DNA from: Streptomyces sp. Sge12
GTDB taxonomy: Bacteria; Actinomycetota; Actinomycetes; Streptomycetales; Streptomycetaceae
DNA length: 64,000 bases
NCBI RefSeq assembly: GCF_002080455.1
Contig: NZ_CP020555.1
Coordinates: 7,182,501-7,246,500, forward strand
Direction of reading: 5' to 3'
Below are positions 36,115 through 44,587 of the stretch, in pieces (positions within the stretch are counted from its first letter, which is position 1; each line of letters begins with the position of its first letter). The notes under the pieces were generated by a model. It was not told the origin of the DNA, ran no database searches, and saw nothing but the letters and a program-made list of their open reading frames with translations. The translations under genes were made by a program, and so were the position numbers.

Positions 36115-36372
36115 ATGGGCGCCGACCACAGTCAGGCCGACCACAGTCAGAAGGACAGCACACCCACCCTGATCGGTTCCGTGCAGCGCGCGCTGCGCCT
36201 CCTGGAAGCGATGTCCGCGGAGGGCGGTGCGACGGCCAAACGGCTGGCCCGGCTCACCGGGATCCCCCTGCCCACCGTCTACCACCTGCTGCGCACCCTC
36301 AGCCACGAGGGCTACGTGCTGCGCGAGGGAGGGTCGTTCCGCCTCGCGGACGATCTTCCGCTCGCCTCGTGA
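36115..36372 (+). CDS. Stand-alone IclR-type HTH protein
   Basis: This 85-residue protein contains only the IclR N-terminal winged HTH (SVQRALRLLEAMSAEGGATAKRLARLTGIPLPTVYHLLRTLSHEGYVLRE). It stops where the effector domain of a normal 250-residue IclR protein would begin (RLADDLPLAS then TGA). GGGGGA precedes the ATG. Residues 3-11 hold a short direct repeat (DHSQADHSQ). No effector-domain relic follows, so this looks like a settled small regulator rather than a fresh truncation. It precedes the roadblock cluster in the same direction. Confidence 0.75.
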   Translation: MGADHSQADHSQKDSTPTLIGSVQRALRLLEAMSAEGGATAKRLARLTGIPLPTVYHLLRTLSHEGYVLREGGSFRLADDLPLAS

Positions 36373-36532
36373 TCAGATTCCGACGCGTTCCGGCCAAGCT
36401 CTCGCACCCTTCCTGGCATGTTCCAGCGGAAAATGCCAGAACGCCCTTTCGTACTGTGGAACTTGAGTAAGTTCCCTCCTGTCGCGCCGTACCACCGTGC
36501 ACCCAGCACGTCCGGCCGGGAGGGGAGCCCGC

Positions 36533-36973
36533 GTGCCCGGGATCGACGAATGCCTGCTCGAAGCCATGGCCCTGCCTGGTGCGCGGGGGGCCGCGCTGGT
36601 CGACTGGAGCAGCGGACTGGCCCTCGGCACCGCCGGGGAATCACCCGTGGGTGACCACGAGACCACCGCCGCCGAGACCGCCGAACTGGCCCGGGCGGCC
36701 GCCGAGTACGAGTCCTTCGCCCCCGTGGAGACCGACTCGGCACACGGAGGCGGAGCCGTACCCTCCGCCGGTTCGTCCGCCGGCTTACCGGCCGGCCCGC
36801 CCGTCGAGGATCTGATCGTCACCACCCGCACTGGATACCACGTACTGCGCTTCGTCGAGACGAGCTTCGACAGCAGCGTATTCCTGCACCTGTGGCTCGA
36901 CCGTGCGGACGGCAACCTCGCCCTCGCGCGCCACAGGCTCCGCGCCCTGGCCGAGGGACTGGTGCTCAGATGA
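36533..36973 (+). CDS. Roadblock/LC7-like protein with insertion
   Basis: This 146-residue protein is related to the 124-residue roadblock protein at 38394. Both share a start such as LVDWSSGLALGT, a middle DLIVTTRTGYHVLRF and an end such as FLHLWLDRADGNLALARHRL. An Ala/Gly/Pro-rich insertion occupies about residues 60-85. Roadblock proteins regulate small GTPases or act as scaffolds. A TTA codon at 36785-36787 makes it a bldA candidate. The GTG start has GGGGAG upstream. The stop overlaps the next ATG by 4 bp. Confidence 0.75.
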   Translation: MPGIDECLLEAMALPGARGAALVDWSSGLALGTAGESPVGDHETTAAETAELARAAAEYESFAPVETDSAHGGGAVPSAGSSAGLPAGPPVEDLIVTTRTGYHVLRFVETSFDSSVFLHLWLDRADGNLALARHRLRALAEGLVLR

Positions 36974-37767
36974 CCACCCAGGTCGCGGCCGTGAACGCGA
37001 ACGCCCTCGCCGCTGTCTCACCCCTACTCACCCGACTCGCCGCGGAGCGCGCCACCGGCGCCCTGCTCCGCGACCGCGGCACCCTCTTCCTGGAGGACGG
37101 CCGCATCGTGCACGCGGAGAGTCCGGCCACCCCCGGCCTCGACGTACTGCTCACCACCGGCGGCGGCCTCGCGCCCGAGCGGTGGCGGGAGGCGGTGGAC
37201 CGGGCCGGCGCCCGCCGCCAGGTCGCCCGCTTCCTCGTGGACAGCGGCGGGCTCGCCGGCGGGGAGCTGGAGATATGCCACCTCGCCGCCATCTTCGACG
37301 CCGCCTTCTTCGCACTCTCCCCGGGCAGCGGACCCTCCCGGTTCCGCCGCGGGGCCACCCACTGGATAGGCTCCGTCCGCTCCGTTCCCGCCGCCGCCGT
37401 CGAGCGCGAGACCCGCCGTCGCCGGGACCTGCTCGACGCGGTCTGGCCGTACCCCCTGCTCGACACCTCGCCGGTGGTGCCCCGGGCGGCCGCGCCCGGC
37501 CAGACGATCACCGCCCGGCAGCGCACCCTGCTCGGCCAGGCCGACGGCCTGCGCACCCCGGCCGACCTCGCGTGGGTCCTGGGCCGGCCCGCCTTCCACA
37601 CCCTGCTCGACGTACGGCGCCTCGCGGCGGCGGGCCTGGTCGAGACCCCTCACACCCCGGCCCCGCCGCCGGCCGTGGCGCCCCTGCCCGACTGGATGAC
37701 CGAGGCCCAATCCCCGGACGTGGCGCTGCTCCGCCGGTTACGCGACGCACTGGAGGCAAGTCTGTGA
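36970..37767 (+). CDS. DUF4388/PATAN-like protein
   Basis: This 265-residue protein's N-terminal third (LLTRLAAERATGALLRDRG..LFLEDGRIVHAESP) resembles the DUF4388 (PATAN) domain, which occurs with roadblock-type signalling modules. A C-terminal winged-helix-like segment (LLGQADGLRTPADLAWVLG...LLDVRRLAAAGLVETP) may bind DNA or protein. A TTA codon lies at 37738-37740. It is translationally coupled to the preceding roadblock-like gene and followed 71 bp later by another. Confidence 0.7.
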   Translation: MTTQVAAVNANALAAVSPLLTRLAAERATGALLRDRGTLFLEDGRIVHAESPATPGLDVLLTTGGGLAPERWREAVDRAGARRQVARFLVDSGGLAGGELEICHLAAIFDAAFFALSPGSGPSRFRRGATHWIGSVRSVPAAAVERETRRRRDLLDAVWPYPLLDTSPVVPRAAAPGQTITARQRTLLGQADGLRTPADLAWVLGRPAFHTLLDVRRLAAAGLVETPHTPAPPPAVAPLPDWMTEAQSPDVALLRRLRDALEASL

Positions 37768-37838
37768 GGCTCCCGCTGCGACCGGCCCTGCGCGCCGACC
37801 GCTCCGAGCGTAGGCAGCCCGAAAGGAGAAAGGCCGAC

Positions 37839-38258
37839 ATGAGTACGGTGCCCCCCGAGACGGAGGCCGAGATACTCGCGGAGCTCCGCAGGCTGCGGGC
37901 CCGGGTACCCCAGCTCACCGGCGCCCTCGCCGCGAGCGCCGACGGCTTCGTCCTCGCCCAGGACAGCGCCGCCGCCGAGGCCGAGTCCGTCGCCGCGCTC
38001 ACCGCGGCCGCCCTCGGTGTGGCCCAGCGGCTCAGCGACAGCACCGGCCAGGGTGCCTTCCGCGAACTGCTCGTACGGGGTGAGGACGGATACGTCGCGA
38101 CCTACGCGGCCGGCCTGGCGGCCGTCCTCACCCTGACCGCCGAGCCGCGTGTCAACGTCGGGCGCCTCCACCTGGAGGCCCGGCGTTCGAGTCTGCGGAT
38201 CGCCGAACTGATCGACCGCACCCTCGGGGTCCGGGGTCCCGGAGCCCCGCCGGGCTGA
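37839..38258 (+). CDS. Roadblock/LC7 domain protein
   Basis: This 139-residue protein has the roadblock pattern: a helical N-terminus (ILAELRRLRARVPQLTGALAASADGFVLA), the central SVAALTAAALGVAQRLSD, then YVATYAAGLAAVLTLTAEPRVNVGRLHLEARR. AAAGGAGAAAGG lies just upstream of ATG 37839. In Streptomyces conservons, such proteins act with a sensor ATPase and a small GTPase; neither is found here. Confidence 0.8.
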   Translation: MSTVPPETEAEILAELRRLRARVPQLTGALAASADGFVLAQDSAAAEAESVAALTAAALGVAQRLSDSTGQGAFRELLVRGEDGYVATYAAGLAAVLTLTAEPRVNVGRLHLEARRSSLRIAELIDRTLGVRGPGAPPG

Positions 38259-38393
38259 ACGCGCGCTCCGGTCGGCGGCAGGACCCGAGGGTCCGGCACG
38301 AGCCGCCACCGCTACTGCCAGTCACCTTCCCGTCACATCCCAGTCGTATCCAGTCGTATCCCAGTCAAGTGAAACGAGAAAGAGGAACCTCTC

Positions 38394-38768
38394 ATGGTCA
38401 ATGTGGACACCGCACTCAAGGAAGCCACCACCACCATCGAAGGCGCGATCGGTGCCGCCCTGGTGGACTACGGCAGTGGTATGGCCCTCGGTACGATCGG
38501 GGGCGGCAAGGACCTCGACCTCGCGGTCGCGGCGGCGGGCAACACGGACGTGGTGCGCGCCAAGGTCCGCACGATGGAGATGCTCGGCATCAAGGACGAG
38601 ATCGAGGACATCCTCATCACCCTCGGCGGCCAGTACCACCTGATCCGGCTGATGAAGAGCCGCGGATCCTCGGGCTTCTTCCTCTACCTGGCCCTCGACA
38701 AGGGGCGGGCCAACCTCGCGATGGCCCGTCACCAGCTGAAGAAGATCGAGGCCGAACTGGAGATCTGA
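38394..38768 (+). CDS. Roadblock/LC7-like protein
   Basis: This 124-residue compact relative of the product at 36533 reads AIGAALVDYGSGMALGTIGG, then a helical region, then IEDILITLGGQYHLIRLMKSRGSSGFFLYLALDKGRANLAMARHQL. GAGGAA lies upstream of the ATG. It sits 135 bp after the previous roadblock gene and is closed by a 10-bp hairpin, so it ends the cluster. CCAGTCGTATC occurs as a short direct repeat just upstream (about 38338-38362). Confidence 0.75.
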   Translation: MVNVDTALKEATTTIEGAIGAALVDYGSGMALGTIGGGKDLDLAVAAAGNTDVVRAKVRTMEMLGIKDEIEDILITLGGQYHLIRLMKSRGSSGFFLYLALDKGRANLAMARHQLKKIEAELEI

Positions 38769-38815
38769 CCGGCCCATCGGGCACGGTCGGCCGGGTCCAA
38801 TCGCATCGTCCGAGT

Positions 38816-38845
38816 GGCGGACGGCTGAATTCTTTGCCGTCCGCC
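38816..38845 (+). terminator. Hairpin ending the roadblock cluster
   Basis: A perfect 10-bp stem (GGCGGACGGC and GCCGTCCGCC) with a 10-nt AT-rich loop lies 47 bp after the last roadblock stop. Confidence 0.65.
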
Positions 38846-38887
38846 CTGGCGATCAGCCGCCTATGCCCCATATGGGTGGAGTTTATG

Positions 38888-38902
38888 ACTCTGTTACAGA
38901 GT
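38888..38902. promoter_or_regulatory. Palindrome in the tagF-type promoter
   Basis: ACTCTGTTACAGAGT has perfect 6-bp arms around TTA, within an AT-rich stretch 60 bp upstream of the large transferase gene. TAGGAT at 38903-38908 could be a -10 element, which would put the palindrome over the promoter. Confidence 0.4.
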
Positions 38903-38961
38903 AGGATGCTGTGAGCAGCTGATCATCGACAAAGCATAAAACGCTGGAGAAACCGCCACCC

Positions 38962-41900
38962 ATGCCCCCGCGCCTGAGCATCGTCGTCCCCGTCTACAAC
39001 GTCGAGCTCTACCTCGACGAGTGCCTGGAATCGATCGCATCCCAGACCTTCGACGACTTCGAGGTCATCCTCGTGGACGACGGGTCCACGGACACCAGCG
39101 CCGTCATAGCGAAGGCGTTCGCAGCCCGGGACAAGCGCTTCCGGGTAGTGATGCAGGACAACGCAGGCCTCGGTGCCGCCCGCAACGTGGGCGCGCGTCA
39201 CGCCGACAAGGACAGCGAGTACCTGGCCTTCGTCGACAGTGACGATACGATGCCCGACTACGCCTACCAGCGTCTCATCGAGGCCCTCGACGAGACGGGT
39301 TCCGACTTCGCGGGCGGCAACGTCAAGCGTTTCCGCTCCGTCGGCATGCAGCAGTCCTGGGGCCACCGGGCCGCCTTCGCCCGGACCCAGCTGAAGACCC
39401 ACATCTCCAAGTTCCCGGCGCTGGTCACCGACCGCACCGCGTGGAACAAGGTCTACCGGCGCAGCTTCTGGGACCGGCACGGCTTCCAGTACCCGGAGGG
39501 CATCCTCTACGAGGACGCCCCGGTCAGCATCCCCGCGCACTACTTCGCGTCCAGCGTCGACATCATCAGCGACTGCGTCTACCACTGGCGCGTCCGCGAG
39601 ACCGGCGAGCGCTCCATCACCCAGCGCTCCACCGACCCGATCTCGCTCATCGACCGCGTGAAGTCCGTGCGCCTGGTCCGTGAGTCCCTCAAGGCCAAGC
39701 AGGGCGCCAAGTACGTCCGTTACCTGCGGGACTACGACTACAACGTGCTGAGCGAGGAACTCCCGCTCATCTACAAGTACGTCGGCGAGGGCGGCCCCGA
39801 CTTCCGCGCCGCGTTCGTCAAGGAGGTCGGCGGACTCGTCCGCGAGATCGGCACCGGCCCCTGGTCCGACCTGACCGTCGCCGACCGGCTCAAGGCGTAC
39901 CTCGCCGGCGAAGGCCGCGTCGAGGACTTCATCGCGCTTCAGGACCACCAGCGCGACTACAGCTACAGCGTGCCGGTCAAGGGCCTCGCCCGCCCGCAGG
40001 CCGACTACCCCTTCCTGCACGGCCGCCCGCCGGTGCCGGCCAAGATCCTCACCCTCGGCCCGCGCGAGCGCCGCGTGGTCAGCCGCCTGGAGCAGGCGAG
40101 CTGGGTCGACGGCAAGCTGCTGCTGCGCGGCTACGCCCTCCCCGGCCACCTCGGCGCGGAGAGCCGCCTCGGCTCCCGCAAGATGCTGGTCTTCCGCGAG
40201 GGCGGCAAGCGCCGCCGCTCCGTCGTCAGCGCGCGCACCGTCGCCTCCCCGATGGCCACGGTGAAGGCCCCGCACCTCGCCCTGCGGCACGCCGACTGGG
40301 CCGGCTTCACGGCCGTCGTCGACCCCTCGATCTTCCAGTCGGGCGGCAAGTGGAACCAGGGGATATGGACCACGTCCATCGCCGTCACCGGAGCCGGCGG
40401 CCTGCACCGCGCCCGCCTGCGGGGCGGGGAGCACGACACCGGCCAGAGCCCGCCGCCGTACTGGGTGGCCCCCGACGTCCGGATCGTCCCGGCCGTCTCC
40501 GGCGCCCTCACCATCCAGGTGGAGATCGCCCGCGCCCGTGCGCTGGACGTCCACCCCGCCGGTGACGACGCCGTCGAGATCACCGGTGAACTCTCCGCCG
40601 AGGCCGTCGGCGCCACCACCCTGCAGGCCGTCCACGTCACCACCGGCACCGTCCTCACCTTCCCGCTGGACAGCGCCGCGTCCGGCGCCGGCCGCACCGC
40701 TTTCACCGCCCGTGTCCCGCTGGCCGAACTGGCCGCCGTACCGGACGCCCCGTGCGAGCCGGGCGAGTGGGCCCCGGAGCCCTGGAGCCTCTCGGTCATC
40801 GGCCCCGACGGCACCGAGCACCGCCTCGTCCACGACGAGCGCGGCGGGTTCGACGGTCTCGTCCTGCCCCTGCCCGGCGAGGAAACCGGCCGCTCCCTCT
40901 TCGCCAAGCGCGGCAACACCGGACACCTCACCCTCTCCGTGCAGCCCTCGCCGCCGCTGGTCGACGAGGTCTCGGCCGAGGACGGCACCCTCACCCTGCG
41001 CGGCCGCTTCGTCGCGCCGACCGACGAGCCGTACGAGTTCGTCGTGCACAACGCGCACGGCGTGGAGTACTGCTACCCGGTGACCCGCGACGGGGACACC
41101 TTCGAGGCGGTCTTCCGGCCCGTGCTCCCCGAGGCGTACGCCGGCCGCACCACGCTCCCCGAGGGCCGCTGGTGGCCCACGATGCGTCCCGTCGCTCAGG
41201 GCGGAACCACCGCCGGACTGCTCGGTGTCGACCGCGGTGCCCCCGTGCAGATGAGCCCCGGGCTCCTCTTCACCGGGCCGCACCCCTTCACCGTCCAGGG
41301 CCGCCGGATGCGGGTCGAGACCCGCTTCCACGACCGCATGGTGCTCGTCGCCGACCCGCTGATCAGCCCGCACGACCGCTCCAACTACGCGCAGCGCGTC
41401 GCCCGGTTCGAGACCTACCCGGCGCAGCGCGCCCTGCCGGTCAAGGACATCGTCGTCTACGACACCTTCCAGGGGCAGAGCTCCGGCGACTCGCCGCGCG
41501 CCATCCACGAGGAGCTGGTGCGCCGCGGCGAGAAGCTGGAGCACATCTGGCTGGTTCGCGACGGCCAGACCGAGGTCCCGAAGACCGCCCGCGCCGTGCA
41601 GTACAACAGCGTGGAGTCGTGGGAGGTGCTGGCCCGCGCCCGCTACTACGTGACCAACGACAACGTGCCGCGGCGTTTCCAGCGCCGCTCCGGCCAGGTC
41701 GTCGTACAGACGTGGCACGGCACGCCGATCAAGCAGATCGGGCACGACTTCGTGCACGACTACTACACGAGCCCGGACATCCTGGAGGGGCTGGAGCACG
41801 ACAGTGCCCAGTGGACCCTGCTCGCCTCCCCGAGCTCCTACGCCACGCCCCTCCTCAAGCGCGCCCTCGGCTACGACGGCGAGGTCATCGAGGCGGGCAG

Positions 41901-42540
41901 CCCGCGTGCGGACGCGCTGGTGCGGCCCGACGCGCAGCGGATCGCCGAGGTCCGGCGGCGGCTCGGCCTGCCCGAGGGCAAGAAGGTCGTCCTCTACATG
42001 CCCACCTGGCGCGAGAACAACGAGGGCTTCTCGGGCGGCTACAAGCTCGACCTGCGGATCGACCTGGACGAGGCCCGCCGCGAGCTGGGCGAGGACCACG
42101 TCCTGCTGGTCCGCGGCCACCACCACGTGACCGAGCAGGTCCGTGACGGCGTCCGCGACGGATTCGTCGTCGACGTGTCCCGCTGGCCCGACGCGGCCGA
42201 CCTGCTGCTGGTCGCCGACGTGCTGATCTCGGACTACTCCTCCGCGATCTTCGACTTCGCGCACACCGACCGGCCGATCCTGCTCTTCACGTACGACCTG
42301 GAGCACTACCGCGGCACGCTGCGCGGCTTCAACTTCGACCTGGAGGAGAAGGCTCCGGGACCGCTGCTGGCCGACTCGGCGAGCCTGATCGAGGCCGTGC
42401 GCAACGCGGACGCGGTCGGGGCGGAGTACGCCGAGGCGCGGGCGGCGTTCCGCGCCGAGTTCTGCGACCTGGACGAGGGCAACGCCGCCGAGCGCGTCGT
42501 CGAGCGGATGCTCGCGATGGGTGCGGCTCCCGCGAAGTAA
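38962..42540 (+). CDS. Bifunctional glycosyltransferase / CDP-glycerol glycerophosphotransferase
   Basis: This 1192-residue protein is built in three parts. Residues 1-330 form a family 2 glycosyltransferase (LSIVVPVYNVELYLDECLES, VDDGSTD, FVDSDDTMPDYAY). Residues about 360-810 form beta-rich linker domains. Residues about 815-1190 form a TagF/TagB-type polyol-phosphate transferase (VVVQTWHGTPIKQIG, LYMPTWRENNEG, LISDYSSAIFDFAHTDRPILLF). Such proteins polymerise wall teichoic acid or related polyols on the inner membrane face. It stands alone with its own promoter and a strong terminator, away from other cell-wall genes. The exact polymer is unknown. Confidence 0.87.
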   Translation: MPPRLSIVVPVYNVELYLDECLESIASQTFDDFEVILVDDGSTDTSAVIAKAFAARDKRFRVVMQDNAGLGAARNVGARHADKDSEYLAFVDSDDTMPDYAYQRLIEALDETGSDFAGGNVKRFRSVGMQQSWGHRAAFARTQLKTHISKFPALVTDRTAWNKVYRRSFWDRHGFQYPEGILYEDAPVSIPAHYFASSVDIISDCVYHWRVRETGERSITQRSTDPISLIDRVKSVRLVRESLKAKQGAKYVRYLRDYDYNVLSEELPLIYKYVGEGGPDFRAAFVKEVGGLVREIGTGPWSDLTVADRLKAYLAGEGRVEDFIALQDHQRDYSYSVPVKGLARPQADYPFLHGRPPVPAKILTLGPRERRVVSRLEQASWVDGKLLLRGYALPGHLGAESRLGSRKMLVFREGGKRRRSVVSARTVASPMATVKAPHLALRHADWAGFTAVVDPSIFQSGGKWNQGIWTTSIAVTGAGGLHRARLRGGEHDTGQSPPPYWVAPDVRIVPAVSGALTIQVEIARARALDVHPAGDDAVEITGELSAEAVGATTLQAVHVTTGTVLTFPLDSAASGAGRTAFTARVPLAELAAVPDAPCEPGEWAPEPWSLSVIGPDGTEHRLVHDERGGFDGLVLPLPGEETGRSLFAKRGNTGHLTLSVQPSPPLVDEVSAEDGTLTLRGRFVAPTDEPYEFVVHNAHGVEYCYPVTRDGDTFEAVFRPVLPEAYAGRTTLPEGRWWPTMRPVAQGGTTAGLLGVDRGAPVQMSPGLLFTGPHPFTVQGRRMRVETRFHDRMVLVADPLISPHDRSNYAQRVARFETYPAQRALPVKDIVVYDTFQGQSSGDSPRAIHEELVRRGEKLEHIWLVRDGQTEVPKTARAVQYNSVESWEVLARARYYVTNDNVPRRFQRRSGQVVVQTWHGTPIKQIGHDFVHDYYTSPDILEGLEHDSAQWTLLASPSSYATPLLKRALGYDGEVIEAGSPRADALVRPDAQRIAEVRRRLGLPEGKKVVLYMPTWRENNEGFSGGYKLDLRIDLDEARRELGEDHVLLVRGHHHVTEQVRDGVRDGFVVDVSRWPDAADLLLVADVLISDYSSAIFDFAHTDRPILLFTYDLEHYRGTLRGFNFDLEEKAPGPLLADSASLIEAVRNADAVGAEYAEARAAFRAEFCDLDEGNAAERVVERMLAMGAAPAK

Positions 42541-42571
42541 GCCGTACGGGCGAATTTCGGGCTGAATGACG

Positions 42572-42615
42572 GACCGGCCCCGGACCACCGATGAATTTCG
42601 GGTCCGGGGCCGGTC
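42572..42615 (+). terminator. Strong hairpin after the TagF-type gene
   Basis: Perfect 15-bp arms at 42572-42586 and 42601-42615 (starting GACCGGCCCCGG) flank a 14-nt loop and are followed by TGTATGTG. It is one of the strongest stem-loops in the window. Confidence 0.8.
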
Positions 42616-42666
42616 TGTATGTGAGGGACGGTGTCCACCGTCCACCACCCCGGCCCGGAGGCAGAG

Positions 42667-43167
42667 ATGAGCGGCAACGGCAACGGCAGCGGCAGCGGAT
42701 TCACCACGTGTCTGTGGTTCGACGGCAACGCGGAAGCGGCCGCCGACTACTACCTGTCGGTCTTCAAGAACGGCAGGCTCGGCCGCATCGGCCGCTACAC
42801 GGAGGCCGGCCCCGGCCGGGCCGACTCGGTCATGGTCGTGGAGTTCGAGATCAACGGCCAGAAGTTCATCGGCCTCAACGGAGGCCCGCAGTTCACCTTC
42901 AGCGAGGCGATCTCCTTCCAGATCCATTGCGCCGACGAGGCCGAGGCGGACTACTACTGGTCCGCGCTGACCAGTGACGGCGGCGAGGAGGGCGTCTGCG
43001 GCTGGGTCAAGGACAAGTTCGGCGTCTCCTGGCAGGTCATCCCGGCCGGTGCCATCGACCTGATCTCCGACCCGGACCCGGGGCGGGCCTCCCGGGCCAC
43101 CGCGGCCATGATGCAGATGAAGAAGCTGGACGTGGCCCAGATGCGCCGGGCGGCCGACGCCGGGTAG
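42667..43167 (+). CDS. VOC family protein (PhnB/3-demethylubiquinone-methyltransferase-like)
   Basis: This 166-residue glyoxalase-fold protein of the PhnB-like type has CLWFDGNAEAAADYYLSVF at the start, VVEFEINGQKFIGLNGGPQFTFSEAISFQIHC in the middle and DKFGVSWQVIP near the end. The family holds many uncharacterised members; the historical methyltransferase name is not supported by any SAM motif. GGAGG lies 6 nt upstream of ATG 42667, and a Gly/Asn/Ser stretch opens the protein. Confidence 0.85.
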   Translation: MSGNGNGSGSGFTTCLWFDGNAEAAADYYLSVFKNGRLGRIGRYTEAGPGRADSVMVVEFEINGQKFIGLNGGPQFTFSEAISFQIHCADEAEADYYWSALTSDGGEEGVCGWVKDKFGVSWQVIPAGAIDLISDPDPGRASRATAAMMQMKKLDVAQMRRAADAG

Positions 43168-43235
43168 GACGCGGGATCGACGCCGTGGGCCGGGGTGCGG
43201 TACCGCCGCGGGTCAGGGCGGCGGACCGGCGGAGG

Positions 43236-43964
43236 TCAGGGTGCGGCGATCCGGGCCAGCAGGGCCGGCAGGGCGGTACCGATCGGCTCGCGGACGATCT
43301 CGTCGGCCAGGGGGTCGTAGGGGGTCTCCTCCGCGTTCACGATGATCAGCCGGGCCCCGGCCTCCGCGGCCATCCCGGCGAGCGACGCGGCGGGCTGCAC
43401 CTGGAGGGTCGACCCGACGGCGATGAAGACCTGACACCCCTTGGCCACGGCGACGGCCTGCGCCAGCACCTCGGGGTCGAGCCGCTGGCCGAACATCACC
43501 GTCGCCGACTTGAGGATCCCGCCGCACGCCGGGCAGGCGGGATCCGGCTCCCCGGCGGCCACCCGGGCCAGCGCCTCGTCCATGCCCGACCGGGCACCGC
43601 AGGCCGTGCACACCACCGAGCGGGCACTGCCGTGCAGCTCGAACACCTTGCGGTCGGGCATCCCGGCGAGCTGGTGGAGGCCGTCCACGTTCTGGGTGAT
43701 CACCCGCACCGGGATGCCGCTCCGCTCCAGCTCCGCCACGGCCAGGTGCGCGGCGTTCGGCCGTGCTCCGAGCGCGCCGATCTCGGCGCGCATCTGCCAG
43801 GAGCGGCGCCGGATCTCCGGATCGGCCATGTAGTACGAGTACGTCACGAGCTTCTCGGCGTCGGGGTCCCGCCGCCACAGGCCCTGGGGCCCCCGGTAGT
43901 CCGGAATCCCGGAGTCGGTGGACATCCCGGCCCCGCTGAACAGTGCGACAAGTGGCTTCCCCAT
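43236..43964 (-). CDS. NAD-dependent protein deacylase (sirtuin)
   Basis: This 242-residue Sir2 enzyme removes acyl groups from lysines using NAD. It has ALFSGAGMSTDSGIPDYRG, the NAD-ribose motif ITQNVDGLHQLAG, the catalytic His in FELHGSA and four zinc cysteines (CTAC and CPAC). Length is typical of bacterial CobB-type proteins. The ATG at 43964 is the natural start. It stands alone, convergent with the VOC gene and divergent from a small secreted protein. Confidence 0.9.
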   Translation of the reverse strand: MGKPLVALFSGAGMSTDSGIPDYRGPQGLWRRDPDAEKLVTYSYYMADPEIRRRSWQMRAEIGALGARPNAAHLAVAELERSGIPVRVITQNVDGLHQLAGMPDRKVFELHGSARSVVCTACGARSGMDEALARVAAGEPDPACPACGGILKSATVMFGQRLDPEVLAQAVAVAKGCQVFIAVGSTLQVQPAASLAGMAAEAGARLIIVNAEETPYDPLADEIVREPIGTALPALLARIAAP

Positions 43965-44116
43965 GCACCGACCCTACGTACGGGGGCGGGCCGCCCGCGA
44001 GCCCATTTCCGCGCACCGGCCGGAGGGTCGTTTCTGCGGTGAATCCCGCCCCCCGCAGGAGTGAGATCCGGGCCGCGCCCTCCCGATCCTCCGGTCCGGC
44101 GGGTACAAGACCGGAC

Positions 44117-44545
44117 ATGATGCTCAAGCCGTACCGCCTCGGTGCCCTGCTGCTGACCCTGCTCGCGCTGCCGGTCATGCCGTCCGTCCCCGCCCTCGCG
44201 GCGACCGCCGCGGTCGCCGGGAAGGGGCACACCGCCGCCCAGATCAGCGATTTCCTGACCGGTTTCTACGGTGACCACGGTCCCTCCGCGCAGGACCGGG
44301 AGACCCGCGTATCGCAGATCCTCAAGGAGAGACAGCAGATCAATGAGGAGGTCGACGTGCTGCTCTGCGCCCACAACGAGCCACGGGACATCAGCATCGG
44401 CCCCGTCACCGTCGCCAAGGGCGCCTCGGTGGGCTGGGCCACCGTGACCACCCACTGGGAAAGCGGCATCACGGACACCTTCACCGCGTACGTCCGTCTC
44501 GACTCCAACCCCATCCGGCTCGACGACGTGATCTGCGCGGGCTGA
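44117..44545 (+). CDS. Small secreted protein of unknown function
   Basis: This 142-residue protein has a clear Sec signal (KPYRLGALLLTLLALPVMPSVPALA) and cleavage expected near residue 28. The mature part (SDFLTGFYGDHGPSAQDRE, then a beta-rich second half ending DDVICAG) contains two cysteines that could pair. I recognise no domain. ATG at 44117 or 44120 are equally possible. Confidence 0.7.
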   Translation: MMLKPYRLGALLLTLLALPVMPSVPALAATAAVAGKGHTAAQISDFLTGFYGDHGPSAQDRETRVSQILKERQQINEEVDVLLCAHNEPRDISIGPVTVAKGASVGWATVTTHWESGITDTFTAYVRLDSNPIRLDDVICAG

Positions 44546-44587
44546 AAACCGTACGGTGATCCACGGGGCCGTTCATAGGGTGGGCGC

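Noticed and set aside
36122..36150. GACCACAGTCAG direct repeats as a CRISPR or operator
   Set aside because: There are only two copies, in frame at the start of a coding sequence (DHSQADHSQ). They are explained as a small coding duplication.
38923..42927. A 1334-codon minus-strand ORF opposite the TagF-type gene
   Set aside because: It is a shadow of the plus-strand gene. Its Val/Gly/Asp-rich composition is typical of antisense frames, and no motif or ribosome site supports it.
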